DNA of 27,500 nucleotides from Glandiceps talaboti (taxonomy: Eukaryota > Hemichordata > Enteropneusta > Spengelidae), in contig NC_135570.1 of NCBI RefSeq assembly GCF_964340395.1, positions 4,992,822 to 5,020,321 of the forward strand. Direction: 5' to 3'. This document shows, piece after piece, positions 1 to 11,789 of the stretch. Every line of letters starts with the position of its first letter. The stretch's first letter is position 1. The notes beneath the pieces are model-generated. The model was not told the origin of the DNA. It searched no databases and was given only the letters and a program-made list of their open reading frames with translations. Both the position numbers and the translations under genes were made by a program.

Positions 1-1430
1 TACTTTGCTTAGCTGAAAAATTTGATGACTTTATTACTGTAATTGTCAGAATGTATTAAGCAGTAAACATAAGCATTGGTGTGCTAAGTATTAAGTACCC
101 CTGTAAAAGATTGACGTAGCATGCCTTGTCAGATTCGTGTACATCAATCGACGTGTGGGAGCAACCATAAGACTCTCCAAGTAAATGCATTCCACAATCA
201 ATGGGGACAAGTGATGAGCTTACAAATCGATTGCATTTATCCAATTTATCTGCGTCCGGTGATTTTGTTTGATTGGACAAAGGTCAAATGGTGACAACTT
301 TCATTAGGGAGAATTTTAACTGGATGCCAGAAGAAAAGCTATTAATTCGTGCTCACGTGAGGGCGTTATCCCCAACATCCAATTCCACCTTCAGTCCAAC
401 TTCTTACAATTTTTATCCCTTTTCTTTATTAATTTCGAAGTAGTTTTGAGACAGACATGCTGCTTTCGCAACATGTAGACATATCTTTTCCTGAGATTAG
501 GAAGGTATAACCCAATTTGATTTACTCGAATTCTTCTGGTTCCAGGAAAAATAAGAAATGATCTCAATTTCTTTCCTTCTTCTCCCTACATCTTACCTTA
601 GAAATTTCTAGTCATTTTTTCAGCATGTTTTTTTGACAGTGAGAATCTGCATGTTTCTCATCTTTCAGAATGATATGATGAAGATCCTGCCTTCTGTTAT
701 TCCTAAAAAGCCATGACCATTCTACTGCAGTATTTCTCTTGTATAACTTTGGCAATCTAAAATGTACACAATCTATACTTATTAAAATGCATACAATGTC
801 CTATCAATGTAATCCTATTTCTTTGCCTCCATATTTTGGTTCGATTCTTTTAATATTTGCCAAAGATGGAAAATTAGCTCATTGCAACCACTTCCAGTAT
901 ATATTTTCAGTCGGAAAATGCAAAACATTGCACCTTCATGTTTTGTTATATTCATCTAAACCATCCAAAGTATGAGTGTAGACACTAATACTGAATAGCC
1001 AATGGAAGAAGAGATGGGACGCCGATATTGATGAATTAGCTCAGCTTTGACCAGGTGAAAACTAAGGATTTTAATCAATTTTACAGAGTTATAGCTATCC
1101 GACTTATCTCCAGGCTTTTACCTATTATCCAAAGGTCACATGTTGTGGATTCGAACGAACACCTACAAACTGGGGATAATGTAAAATCTTATTCTCAGCA
1201 TGCGCTCCATTTACGTGTCTTGATTTGTGGTTACACATGACACAAGTTTGTGTCCAAGTACATGGATATGTATCCTTATTAAGAGTCCAAAGCTAAGTAA
1301 TCGAAACTAAAGTTACTTGAAATTTGTAGGTGTTTGTACAGAAGATTTGTGTTATTATGTTCAGTGACCTTTCAGGGGTTATGCATTCAACAAAATGTCA
1401 ACTCCTTATCTTTGTAGTTCATCTCAGTTA
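1..1430. other. Unique sequence, no gene seen
   Basis: AT-rich unique sequence. The reading frames are short (at most about 80 codons), begin mostly at non-ATG codons and resemble no family I know. I see no tandem repeat, long dyad or RNA gene here. Confidence 0.6.
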
Positions 1431-1435
1431 TTATG

Positions 1436-1620
1436 TGTCGGGTGCACGCACAACCCGATCATGTCCTGATCACCAAGCACATGACGTGAGACGTTCCCGC
1501 CAAAATGGGTTGTGTTATTTAAGAAGCAAGGGGAATAAATATACTCTGTCTTCAGTTTCTGTATGTATTTAAAAGAATGGTCTACGCGCAAAAGATGACA
1601 ATTCAGTCTTCTGCCAATAC
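1436..1620 (+). promoter_or_regulatory. Promoter-like or solo-LTR-like cluster
   Basis: A 6-bp dyad (TCGGGT at 1438-1443, ACCCGA at 1453-1458) opens the stretch. It is followed by a CRE-like half site in CACATGACGTGA, an E2F-like TTCCCGCC near 1495, a TATA-like TTATTTAAG near 1517, and AATAAA about 20 bases further on. A dyad after TG, a TATA-like box and a close poly(A) signal are what short LTRs show. However, I could not find a convincing CA end or matching target duplication, so a fortuitous promoter-like cluster is equally possible. Confidence 0.15.
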
Positions 1621-4360
1621 AGTGTGTTTCTGGTTAAAAGGGAAGACAAGCTAAATTGAGCAAATTGATGTGTGGCAGGTTTGCAATAGATAGATATCTC
1701 CAACTGAACTGTCTATCAGCGAATCCAGGAAAATCCGGGGTTCACAAAACACTGCGTCCCTTTCCTGGAGCAACGCAAATGATTCATTTAAAATACAAGA
1801 AAAATGTATTCGAGGGTCATTTCACTTAAATCTCGATTACGTTCGCAGACGGAAGGACAAGTCTTGAAAATGTTGCGTGTGTCAACCTGCAATGTATATG
1901 CCAAGATGTGAAGTGTCAAGCAATTTTCTGCACAGTGTCGTCATCGCTTTTGAGTAATGAAATGTCACTGTTCTCGTTGTTCGTCAATTGCACAAGGAAA
2001 TGACGATACATTCCCTGGTGCTAAACTTCACTAAGGTTATACCTGCAAAAATCATCAATATATACCTGCTGAGTCTGAAATTTAAAGTTTGTTTTCTTTA
2101 CTAATTTCACCTCATGGGACCATTTTCTCCTTTTTATAGGTCTATTTAGCAGTATTTTGAAATATATTGGCCACATGCTGAGTCTCTGTGAGTCGTAATT
2201 TAACCAAAATGAGTTCACTTCGCTCACGACGGGCATAAAGAGGCAGACGGCGTGTCATCATTGGCAAGCAGACTTCGTTATCTTGATAGGAAACTCGTCA
2301 GTGCCTAATAACGATGCATTTCACACGTCTGTCACAGCAACTCATCAATGCGTTTTTGTGCCAATGGTGGCTGATGACGTCGTGTACTCTTGATTATATG
2401 ATTGTTGTTATACACAGCACTATACTTGAAGTAGCAGACTTGAAAATATGGTATGAAATTGCTAAGTTAAGTTTAAAATATCATGCCATTACCAGGACAG
2501 GTAGTTGGCACTTATTCCGAATTCCTGCCAGGAACGTGGAATATTTGGCATGAATCAGGCCGTCTCACTCCAATGTCAAGTTCAAATTCAAATGACCGAA
2601 ACTTTTTTTAGCAAATTTGTGACTTTTTAAAAAAATGGAACCAGCAATGTTTTTCGGCAATAATAATGGTCACGTGGACGACAGACAGCTAACATTGCAG
2701 CTGTACCTTTCACAAGTATATGTTTGAGTGATTTTCAAAGAGTAGAGTTCAGATCAAAAATGTCCATGTATTAAGATTTGGCATACTTGGTCAATTGCTC
2801 TAAATAAAGCTTGCTATTTCCATATTATATGCGATTACAATCTTTCCAATGCGGACATTTTAAACATTTTTCCTTGACACTCTTGCAACAATAACAGGAT
2901 ACGAGAAATTAGTTGATCGGCGACAGGTAACTGTATAGAGGTGTTGATTGCACAGTAGAATCTAGGAAAGTTCGCCACGTGCTGAGTTGATTACGGCAGG
3001 AAACATCATCTAAATCTTCCCAGCACTACTGAGACTTAAATAATTTAGTATTGTTCCCTTAACGTGCCGATCACACTACGGTACTGTGAAAAAGACACTT
3101 CACCGCAATACTGTTGTGTGGCAAAAAATTTAATATCGCTGCGCTTCGATTTCACCGCGTCTTATTAAAAGAAGTGATATCGCCGTCGTTTACGCATAAA
3201 ATAATGAAGTAAGATAGAGTTACATAATTAAATTTGACACACCGACAATAACTCCTTCACCGTGAATGTATTTGTATTTTTATGATTTAGTACAGCTCCA
3301 GGCAGTAAAAAGGGCGACGAAATAGAAACCTTTTATGCATCTACGGCCGTCGATTAACTGATGATAGAAAACCCTAGCATATTCGCTATGTAACGTGGAT
3401 TTTTATTCAATTTAAGCCTCAATATAAAAATAACACAGTCTGGCGAAAGATCTCCCCGACCTATAAAATGAGTTGTTAGTTTTACATCGTTTAAATAGCT
3501 CTCCGAAAGCGATGTTCTGTGGAGTATATCAAGTTACGATGTTACAATTACAAAAATTAAAGATTGGCTATAGCAGCTTTCATTAGATACCGTCTCAGCC
3601 TCTTTTACGTTTTTATTTTTTTTTACATAAAGAGCAATGTATCAGTATGTTTGTGTGTAAATCAATTACATAATGTATAAACAAAATGTGTGTGTGCTTA
3701 CTTCTTTTACTTCGCCAAAGATGACACTGATAAAAAGCAATTTCGTGCTATCGTGTTTCCCTAATCTTCCGTGTTTCCCTTTTGCTAATAAGATTCATGA
3801 AAACGAATCCATCAATGTAGATAATCTGCGCATTTCTATTTTATGTTTCCCCTGGTGTTGTTGGTATAATGTGTATGTGTGTCTTCCTGAACCACCAATA
3901 AGCGGTGTAACTAAATATTTGACATTCAAAAATGGATTTCAGGCAAATACACAATATGACACTTAATACGCCATTAATATAACCAACAATAATGTTATTT
4001 CATGTGTATCTATTTGTATCGAGAATAGTATTCAATGACGTTCTGTCTACGTACTAAATCGTCAACGAGTTCATAAACACGACTCAAAAGACTTTGATTG
4101 TATACTTAATTCCCAGCATAGACTGAAATTCATATTGGCATCTTTCTTAAACGTTCTTTCAATCCACAAATAACAATACATCTTTTCAGTTATTGAAATA
4201 TTTCACAATATCAGTTTACTAGAAAAAATATATGTCGACATTTATTAAAAATAACAAAAAAGGGCTTCTTCATCTGATAGACCTCGTCGTGCAGATGAAC
4301 ACATAAACATCCGTTTGACTTCAAATTTACGAAATAAGAAGAAAAATAAGGTTTACTTAC
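1621..4360. other. Unique sequence, no gene seen
   Basis: No coding region or RNA gene can be supported. The one small structure I noticed is an imperfect 19-bp palindrome at 3071-3089 (TCACA, TAC, GTA, TGTGA). Open frames of 71 to 97 codons here lack ATG starts or recognisable motifs and fit chance expectation for this composition. Confidence 0.6.
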
Positions 4361-4793
4361 CAATTTGTTAGAATTGCCTTCATCAGTTTCGAGGTACAGA
4401 ACGTATCTCCAAACGATTGAATTGTACGTCCCAAGGGTTCGAAGAGCCGGAGTACGTCAACACTGCTTGTACGTACGAGTCGATGGAATTAAGACTTCTC
4501 AATTGCTTAGGAGTATAACTAGGAACAATCAAATTCCACCACTTAGCGATCGCCTGAAAGCATTGCAAACAATGAGTGCATTACAGAGTTGCCGATATAC
4601 AGTGGAAGATAATCATATAAATTATTCGGGGGGAATAAGTACTTTGAGAATGCATGCAGTCCGTGTAATTGACCATAGATACTGTGGTACACGAAAGCTA
4701 CAAAATGAGCCTCGGTATAACCCGCGATGCGAAAGAAATCAATTCAATGGCAGACGCGTTCATTTACACTGGAGGGGTGTACAGCACCGATAA
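4361..4793. other. Stretch open on both strands, with a minus-strand splice donor
   Basis: The plus strand is open for 142 codons from a TTG at 4365 to a stop at 4793. The predicted protein is rich in Arg, His and Gln and matches nothing I recognise. On the minus strand a good splice-donor sequence, TTG followed by GTAAGTAAAC, places an exon end at 4361. A CTTTCAG acceptor-like site lies near 4557. None of the three minus-strand frames is open across the whole interval between those sites (stops near 4383 and 4475), so a coding exon is unlikely. A non-coding exon, or chance, remains possible. Confidence 0.15.
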
Positions 4794-4799
4794 GAAGGA

Positions 4800-5743
4800 C
4801 GTTTTGATGGTTTAGACGAGCATGCTATATGTTGGTCATGACGTCTAGGTTCATTATCTTGGCGTTCGCCCGACATACTTTACGTATGAGTCCTTGAATA
4901 ACAGAGCGACGAAGAAACTCTGATGTTTTCTTGGACGTCTCACTTTAAATGTGTAGTATATAAGTGTTAAATGACTTTTACATTAAATGACACCTCGCAT
5001 GACCCCACTCTACGTCAACTCGAAGTAGAGAAATTCTCCAAACGCTTAACAGGTCTAAATTACATGTTTTGAAATAAAACACGACAAATGCAAGATACTC
5101 TGAATAATAAGTCAGTATGATTGTACGCCCGTCACACAAAACCAGTTAATTTTATCTGACAAGTGAACTGATTTCCCCGTTTTTTAAAACACTACAGTTT
5201 TAAAAGTGTAACTTTCCAAGCAGTAACTTTCATACGGAATGACGCCTTCAGCAATGTCTTAAATCCACTGCGATACTTTTATATTCACAATTTTCCTTTA
5301 CCCGACTAAGGAAGCCTTTGACTGAAGCATCAAGTTTTCACCTCACGGTTGATGTTTGTCCCATCACAAAGTGCTTTATGCAATGTGAATACGGTAGTAA
5401 TAGTCGTACGGTATATTAGTCTACAAATGGGACTTTTATTTGTACTTGCCCTACTTACAGCTTACTCAAATATCTGTACAAGGACTAAGCACAGTACGAT
5501 AAAAAGTACTATCCAAGGTTTTGTGAAATGTTTCAATTAAAATGAGGAATGGAGTTTAAATTGACATGTCCAATAGTTACGTTGTGCGGACATATATAGA
5601 TATGGAAATAGTATCAGTCGTACTTAACATCCACCACCCCTATCTTAAAGTAATAGTATGAGCAGAGGAAACCGAAAAAAGATGCTGTCATCGTTGTTGC
5701 TTTTAGTGTTGGTGGTATTACTGGTGGCGGTGGTGTGATACAG

Positions 5744-5745
<2 letters not shown>
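4800..5745. other. Unique sequence, no gene seen
   Basis: No open frame over about 63 codons, no repeats and no RNA gene. The last 100 bases lead into the GTA array with a GT-rich border. Confidence 0.6.

Positions 5746-5827
<82 letters not shown>
5746..5827 (+). repeat. (GTA)n trinucleotide microsatellite
   Basis: About 27 near-perfect GTA units. The minus-strand reading through it gives a poly-tyrosine run, which is an artefact of the repeat and not a gene. Confidence 0.97.
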
Positions 5828-5899
5828 AACTTTATTTAGACTCGATAGCTTCATAGGTAAAAGCCATTTGTCGGTAAGGTCGAGAGTAGTGTTATTGTA

Positions 5900-6148
5900 T
5901 TGACGTTGCTTTTGCTATTGGTAATGGAAATGGCGCTAGTGGTGTTAGTAATGTTGTTGTTCTTGTTGTTGTCATTGGTGGGGGTGGTGGTGGTGATGGC
6001 GGCGGCGGTCATGGTGGTGGTGGTGGTGGTGGTGGTGGTGGTGGTGGTGGTGGTGGTGATAATGGTGGTTGCGGCGGAGGTGACATTGGTGGTGGCGATG
6101 GTGGTGGTCGCCGGGTTGGGCCTCTTAGTAAGTCAACAGCGAAGATAG
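5900..6148 (+). repeat. GGT/GTT-rich degenerate trinucleotide tract
   Basis: A strongly G- and T-rich plus strand with a pure GGT core around 6011-6056 and degenerate GGT, GTT and GGC triplets on both sides. The 82-codon open frame across it is mostly poly-valine and follows from the repeat. It lies about 75 bases downstream of the GTA array, so the two may form one unstable low-complexity block. Confidence 0.9.
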
Positions 6149-6149
6149 T

Positions 6150-6890
6150 ACGCAAGCATCCGTATTTATAGAACTAGTAACGTTGTTCATATGCACCAGT
6201 GGAACATTTTAAACAATGAAAATAAAACGTACATGATCGATTATTCAACAATTTTTAACATTACTTTGAAATGTGGGAGTTATTACATCATAGATTAATG
6301 TGTTCTAAGGTGATCGTTCATCAGATCCTATCGGACATCATTGTGTTGACAGATAGCTACACTTGAGAGTTTTCAACTATCGATTACATCTTAAGTATGC
6401 TTTTAATACGGCCATACAACTTTTTATGTCTCTTCCGTGTCCCGTATGCTAATGGTACGAGCGAAAAAGATATCCCCTAATATATAATATATCCTCTAAT
6501 ATATCTTAATATTCGATATATCATTTGTGTCTTGCCACATTCAAGTTAATATCTTTCTTTTGATATAATGTAAGGCTATATCTTTTTAAAACGCATCTTG
6601 AGAGTTGGTAATTTACCTTGATCATTTCATGGACAAAAAATAAATATTACGATAGTCTTCCTGCTGATATGCACACGTTCTCATACATTATCTTCATTTT
6701 GCATGTATCATTCACGACAAAATACAAAATGGAACATAACTATATATTTTAAATAATCTATATTAATAGCCCATATACAAGCATTGGTCCACGCATGGTA
6801 TTGTCAGTCTTCTTACACGTGATACGTTATAATGTTATGTAAACCTATAGACTAGATTTAGCACTTGACAACCTATTTAGTATGGAAACA
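6150..6890. other. AT-rich unique sequence, no gene seen
   Basis: Very AT-rich, with ATAT-containing segments near 6478-6525. No coding or RNA feature was seen. Confidence 0.6.
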
Positions 6891-7000
<110 letters not shown>

Positions 7001-7012
7001 TTATATATATAT

Positions 7013-7680
7013 ATTAAAAAAGTAAGGTTACACAAGCAAACTGCCTAAGCGAGTAATTTACACATACAGGTATACTTAGATGTTATTCCATAATATTTTT
7101 CGTCATTTCGCCAAGGAATATATGAGTGATCAACGGAGGCTTTGGCACTACGAGTCGTAAATGAAGAAATATATTGGAGAATAACACAATTATACCAGCG
7201 CCAGTATTATCAAAGAAAAATCGGGGAAAGTAATGGCAATAATGAACGTTTTGGCTCATATTTCGAACACAGCAGAACCAGTGACATACATGCGTGTTGT
7301 CGTGAGGTAGAGAACGACCAGAGTATATATTCCGTATTTTTTGTTCAACTTGGCTCGTGCATGATTTACTATGGTTACATCACTTCCTCTATGCTAAACC
7401 ATTGTACGACGCTCCTAAACATCACTGAACAAGTGTACGACTGTGTAGCTCGTACGATGTGTATATCTAATGACCGGGACTGTTAAACTCTAGGTACTTC
7501 TAGTGTACAAAAAAATCGTAGCGTACCGCCACTGGTACTTCAATCCTCAGACCACCATAGTGGTGTGACGTCAATCATACTATCAGCTGGACAGTGCTAG
7601 TTGTGCAATACATATAATAGTTTAAAGGTCAATGAAAAAACCCCAAGGTATATTAGAGAGACACAAGACACGAGCACTTG
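7013..7680. other. Unique sequence, no supported gene
   Basis: A 114-codon open stretch at 7142-7486 on the plus strand begins at TTG, and its first in-frame ATG is near the end, so it is not a convincing gene. A TGACGTCA octamer lies at 7566-7573, beside a small dyad (CACCA and TGGTG around 7551-7565). Confidence 0.5.
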
Positions 7681-8175
7681 TCATTTGAGATGTAGATTAG
7701 AAACGTCCACGTGTATAGTAGCTTTTGTACGGACTTGACAGAAACGTTTCATGTCGTCAAAAAGGTCGGATGGAATTTCCAAACTAAATACAACTATGAA
7801 ATTTACCATATGCAGCCAAAGTACCTCAAGTACCTCGAACACAAGCGTTAAAGCGCCACAGTCATATGGCACACAATCGCAGTAGTGTTCATTTTTACAA
7901 GTAGCCATTGCACTTTCCATTCTCCGCGAAAATTGAAGAGAACGAACGAAGTCGACAAAGAATATTATTAATGACATGTATAATGTAGTGTGATTAATAA
8001 CCGATGGAAAGTTGTTTATAAAATATACCCTGAATAATCTTACTTTGCAAGCCATCAAAACTGAAGATGGAACAGGAAATGGCAAATCTACAAAAAATAA
8101 TACATGATAGAGTTGCCAGCATTTGCTATCGTATAGAAAAAATTGAGTTGTCAGAGTATGTTGATTGTATACCAT
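7681..8175 (-). CDS. Unrecognised 164-codon reading frame
   Basis: This is the longest non-repetitive reading frame in the window. It runs from an ATG at 8175-8173 (the frame is open back to 8217) to a TGA at 7681-7683. I do not recognise the product. It is rich in Phe, Leu, Tyr and Val. The N-terminal half is hydrophobic, with clusters such as LYHVLFFVDLPFPVPSS. A cysteine cluster, CKNEHYCDCVPYDC, lies roughly at residues 99-112, and a second hydrophobic segment follows before a charged C-terminus. No signal peptide or known domain is clear. A single open frame of this length is unlikely by chance in AT-rich DNA, but there is no AATAAA shortly downstream on the minus strand and no recognisable splice structure. 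It could be a decayed transposon fragment, a lineage-specific gene or chance. Confidence 0.15.
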   Translation of the reverse strand: MVYNQHTLTTQFFLYDSKCWQLYHVLFFVDLPFPVPSSVLMACKVRLFRVYFINNFPSVINHTTLYMSLIIFFVDFVRSLQFSRRMESAMATCKNEHYCDCVPYDCGALTLVFEVLEVLWLHMVNFIVVFSLEIPSDLFDDMKRFCQVRTKATIHVDVSNLHLK

Positions 8176-8259
8176 TGACGCAATACAGCTTAATAGATTC
8201 ACAACTTGATTTTCTTGTCAATACTAGTAATTTTAGCATTTCAGAATTCGCCTAGGAAA

Positions 8260-9577
8260 CCTCATTAAATAGCACAATTTAGAAAATCAGATGGCTTAGC
8301 AAAGTGAAAGAAGCAATTGAAACAGAAAATATGCGTATTTTTAGTAAGGAGTGACAATTAGATCATTCACTTTCTGAATTACCAACCAAAAGCGTTCGCA
8401 CGATCGTAATCGGAAGTGACGTATTAATGCTTCAGATCGAGGCTAATGAAGCGACTTTACATACCAAAGCAGACGATAATGTCACTAAATGACTCACTTT
8501 AGTTCAATCCTTTCAGTTGTAATTGTTGAATACGTTGCCGACTGCCTGGGTCTATACGCACTTTTAAGAATATAAGTACTAAATCAAATTTGGACGAATA
8601 AAATCCATGCTTCCTACTACATATTGTTGTGCCCCATGTGACAATCACAGTGATTTGGAATAGCCCTCTAAAACCTTTGTAATAACAATTTGTCAAAAAT
8701 AAATCTTGTTGAAACAGGCTTATTCTTAAGTGACTGAATAGGCTTCGGTGGTTAGTTTTAGCTCCTTTGGCTTTGTCGTTCAGACGAACATAAAAACCAA
8801 TATCAAGTCAAGCAAAAACACGAACTCGCAGTACTCAATATTTCTGACAAGGAACGCTCAAAATTGTAACAATTCAATTTCTCTAGATTGTTCCTTTTCT
8901 CTACAATTTTTCCCCAGTTATTGCGTACGATCTGCTTTCCAACTTATTTTACAAATGAACTTTAGTTGTATCTGTTATGTATGGAATCATACTCCCTATT
9001 TGCACATGTCATTTTTAATTTAAACTCTCATAAGTATTGCTTCACAAGAAACACATATACAGTAAACCGTTTGTAATCATTAAGGCATCAAAGTTTTAAT
9101 AGATGGGGATTCGACTCGGAGGCAAATTTCTTCTGGGAAAAGGCAAAGTTGTACTTTGCTGATGAGTATAGAATCTGCCGTATCTTGTTTACATCTGGCA
9201 TATGTATAGAATAATAAGTACTTAGCCTCATATATTTTTGGAAAAGCCAATGTAATATCTAAAATAAAATACAACAAACCAAAATAAGATCCATCGTATT
9301 AATGTAGAACTGATGTTACTTATCATTAATTTATTATTTTCCTAACAGCGGGAAAATCAGATTAGATTTTATCCTAGTAGGAGATTTGTTCTGTATTCTG
9401 CTCTTCGTGAGAACGTTTTTTTGCCCACCCACTGACTGTGATTTTCAAAGTCTCCACACATTTAATATTTTGATTTGATACCTCGTAAACATATATATCA
9501 CAGGGATGAAAATTTAAACTGGAAATGGGAAAGAGTTATAATTAAATCGAATTGATGGATTTGGTCAAATCATTATG
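8260..9577. other. Unique sequence, no gene seen
   Basis: Only short frames (65 to 91 codons) without motifs. No repeats or dyads of note were found by eye. Confidence 0.55.
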
Positions 9578-9579
9578 TA

Positions 9580-9916
9580 CAGCATGTTACAGGTTAGTGT
9601 TCACTGCTATGTTTGATTCAACCACATACGAAACTGCACATGCTACACTTTAAGATAGCAATACCACAATTTCTTGCTACATTTAGCCTGAATGAAATAA
9701 TCCATTTGAATGTACTGCAACTAGTCGCAGACAAGCGGGCGCCGATTTTGTAATGTCTGCAATCCATGTCTGCAAAGTGGTATGTTTAGACAACATGTCG
9801 AAAGAAGATGTGTTCATTCATATCTTGCTATCGTAAAGTGTAGCATTGCAGGTTTGTTTTGGTTTCTGCACGATTGTATCAAACAGATTGAGTAAACAGT
9901 AACCTGCTATGTGCTG
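9580..9916. mobile_element. MITE-like inverted-repeat element, 337 bp
   Basis: The left arm (9580-9662) and the reverse complement of the right arm (9821-9916) align over about 85-95 bases with small gaps. The outer ends read CAGCATGTTACAGGTTA on the left and, reverse-complemented, CAGCACATAGCAGGTTA on the right. The inner ends share TGCTACACTTTA followed by GATAGCAA. Both ends are bordered by TA (9578-9579 and 9917-9918), which fits a TA target duplication of the Tc1/mariner type; that assignment is inference. The 158-bp centre has no coding capacity and holds a short direct repeat of ATGTCTGCAA-like sequence. No second copy of this family was seen in the window. Confidence 0.75.
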
Positions 9917-9994
9917 TAGCCCTGTTAATTTTCGAAGCAAAACTAAGTGAAGTTGAAAGTCAGACATAAATGTAAGAATGGGGCAAGCAATGTG

Positions 9995-10272
9995 CTATAG
10001 AAACCAGCTAACCTAAAACCTGGCTCGACAAAAATCTTACTAATATGGGCCATTATATTGCTATATTACATTCTCTTGAGCGACAAAACAGTAACTAAAA
10101 TTATTACATTTTAATCTTTTAAGGGTTGAATAACCTAAAGATAGCCCGTGCAAAGAAATTTAGCAATATCGGTAAGATATAAATCTTGCCAGGTGCTGAA
10201 ATGTCACAATATTTGTGAGATTTTCATCGTATGAGACGATGTCCTGTTTTGCTTTAACTGGATAGTATAATT
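9995..10272. mobile_element. 43-bp-repeat inverted element, copy A
   Basis: This is the shortest and most diverged of three related elements. Its left end, CTATAGAAACCAGCTAACC, mirrors its right end, whose reverse complement contains CTATCCAGTTAAAGC. Inside, the left half carries GACAAAAATCTTACTAA in one orientation. The right half carries the reverse-complement units beginning TAGCAATAT (10161) and TCACAATATT (10204), exactly 43 bases apart. The arrays therefore face each other. It lies only about 80 bases from the inverted-repeat element at 9580-9916. It has no coding capacity. Confidence 0.7.
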
Positions 10273-10279
10273 GTATATA

Positions 10280-11095
10280 GAGAAAGATCACAGACGTACT
10301 GTGGATTTCCCGCTGAAATTTAAAATTGTAGTGGTGCTGGCTACACAGTAAAATGCACGACGCCGTTGAATTAAATAATAATGTATTTTTGATGTATTAA
10401 GATGATAGATTCCCAAGCGACTTTCTTGGTAAACTCCAACATCAGCAAAACGAATGCCGTTGTCAGCTTTTAGCATACATTCAAAACGTGCTAAATCTGA
10501 CATAAAACTGTTATTTATTTATCACTAGTGGATCAAGAACCATAAAATGTCATGACGCAACGCATAAAGCTGCATTTTGTATATTATTGATGGAAAATGA
10601 GGGACAGGTATCATCCTATTATCATTGGAAGTTGTGCGATTATCATGTTTTTTATGTTTATATCGCTAACGGATATGCTGTATTCTTATTTCCAGTATGT
10701 TTACCTATATGTAAAAGTATAAATTGGCCGTTTGAATCTGCAGGTATATCTTGATTATTTAGAAGAAATCAAATAATTTATATCGAAGGACTTGAGTTGA
10801 AAGAAATTCTCCAGTACAATGACACAGCAACACAAGTAAACGCAAGTAATCACTGTGTCACATTCTGTCTGTATGTGGGTCTATCACTTCAGTCCCTAAT
10901 CATTCTAATACATATTTACCGGGCTTTCATGCACGTCCAGTGGCAAATATGGTGCTTACAATAAGATATACTGTCTGAAGGTATGATAACTTGTGGATTA
11001 TATTGTTTATTGAGATTATAAGTGACCAAGTCGTTGTACATCGTCCTACGTCTTACCTGTGGGCATTATTACCAACGTATATGCCTTGATACAAA
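10280..11095. other. Unique sequence with one small hairpin
   Basis: No gene seen apart from the candidate that starts at 11096. A perfect 8-bp dyad, TGACACAG at 10820-10827 and CTGTGTCA at 10853-10860, could form a small stem-loop with a 25-base loop. Confidence 0.5.
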
Positions 11096-11787
11096 ATGGC
11101 GTCTGCAAGTTATGAGAAAACGAATGTAAGTACTTTTTCTGTGCTTTGTTCTATGAAATTCATTATTATGGGAAGTGAATTTCTTTCCATATTCATAAAT
11201 AAACGTTTCAGCTCATATATTAGAACGTTTCACAAAGATTACTGAAGACAATTTGCCCCCCAAAAACTCTACCCAGTGACAGGGCATTTACATGAAAGAG
11301 TAACAATAGAATGTTTGGCACTATCTAGAGCTGAACGAATTTTGTTCGTGCTTTCCTGCAATTTTTATTTGAGAAGTTATTTTCAACACTGTACTTAACA
11401 CGTACTACGTGGCTTCACCAAACACTTCTCTCTATAGTTCAATGTCCAATTGATTGATGACGTAACGTTTTTTATTATACGAAATATATTTTAATAATAT
11501 GAATTTTTTTATTTAATAAAAAACTTTATAATATGAAATGACGTCAGTTTATCTTAAAAATAGGATATTATTGTCCAAAGTAAACAATTATTTAATACTC
11601 TTTTGTAACCATGGTAATTTAGGCGACGCTTCATACAGAACTAAATCATTTGAGAAACTAATTAAGCCATTGAAGTTCTAGATTGATACCTTTCAAATTT
11701 GAGGACTAACATTGGTCATTTATTTTAATCAAAGTAGCATCCTACTGTTTTTTGTAGCAAAGTACCAAAACAATGACCCGGGTTTAA
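11096..11787 (+). CDS. Candidate two-exon micropeptide gene or gene start
   Basis: An ATG in good context (ACAAAATGGCG) at 11096 follows an in-frame TGA. It opens ten codons, MASASYEKTN, ending at 11125 exactly at a strong donor, GTAAGTAC. A matching acceptor follows at 11744-11757: a pyrimidine-rich CTACTGTTTTTTGTAG, with a branch-point-like GACTAAC at 11704-11710. Joining them in phase 0 adds QSTKTMTRV and a TAA at 11785-11787, for a 19-residue product and a 632-base intron. Each part is a standard eukaryotic signal, but signals this short also arise by chance, and a different downstream exon could be the true partner. The TRV end resembles a class I PDZ ligand, which may be coincidence. 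No function is assigned. Confidence 0.15.
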
Positions 11788-11789
11788 AG

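Noticed and set aside
1145-1170. TTCGAA motif resembling a tRNA T-loop
   Set aside because: The flanking five bases do not pair on either strand.
5645-6148. Poly-Tyr and poly-Val frames
   Set aside because: They are direct products of the GTA and GGT repeats.
7142-7486. 114-codon plus-strand frame
   Set aside because: It begins at TTG, the first in-frame ATG is far downstream, and no motif is recognisable.
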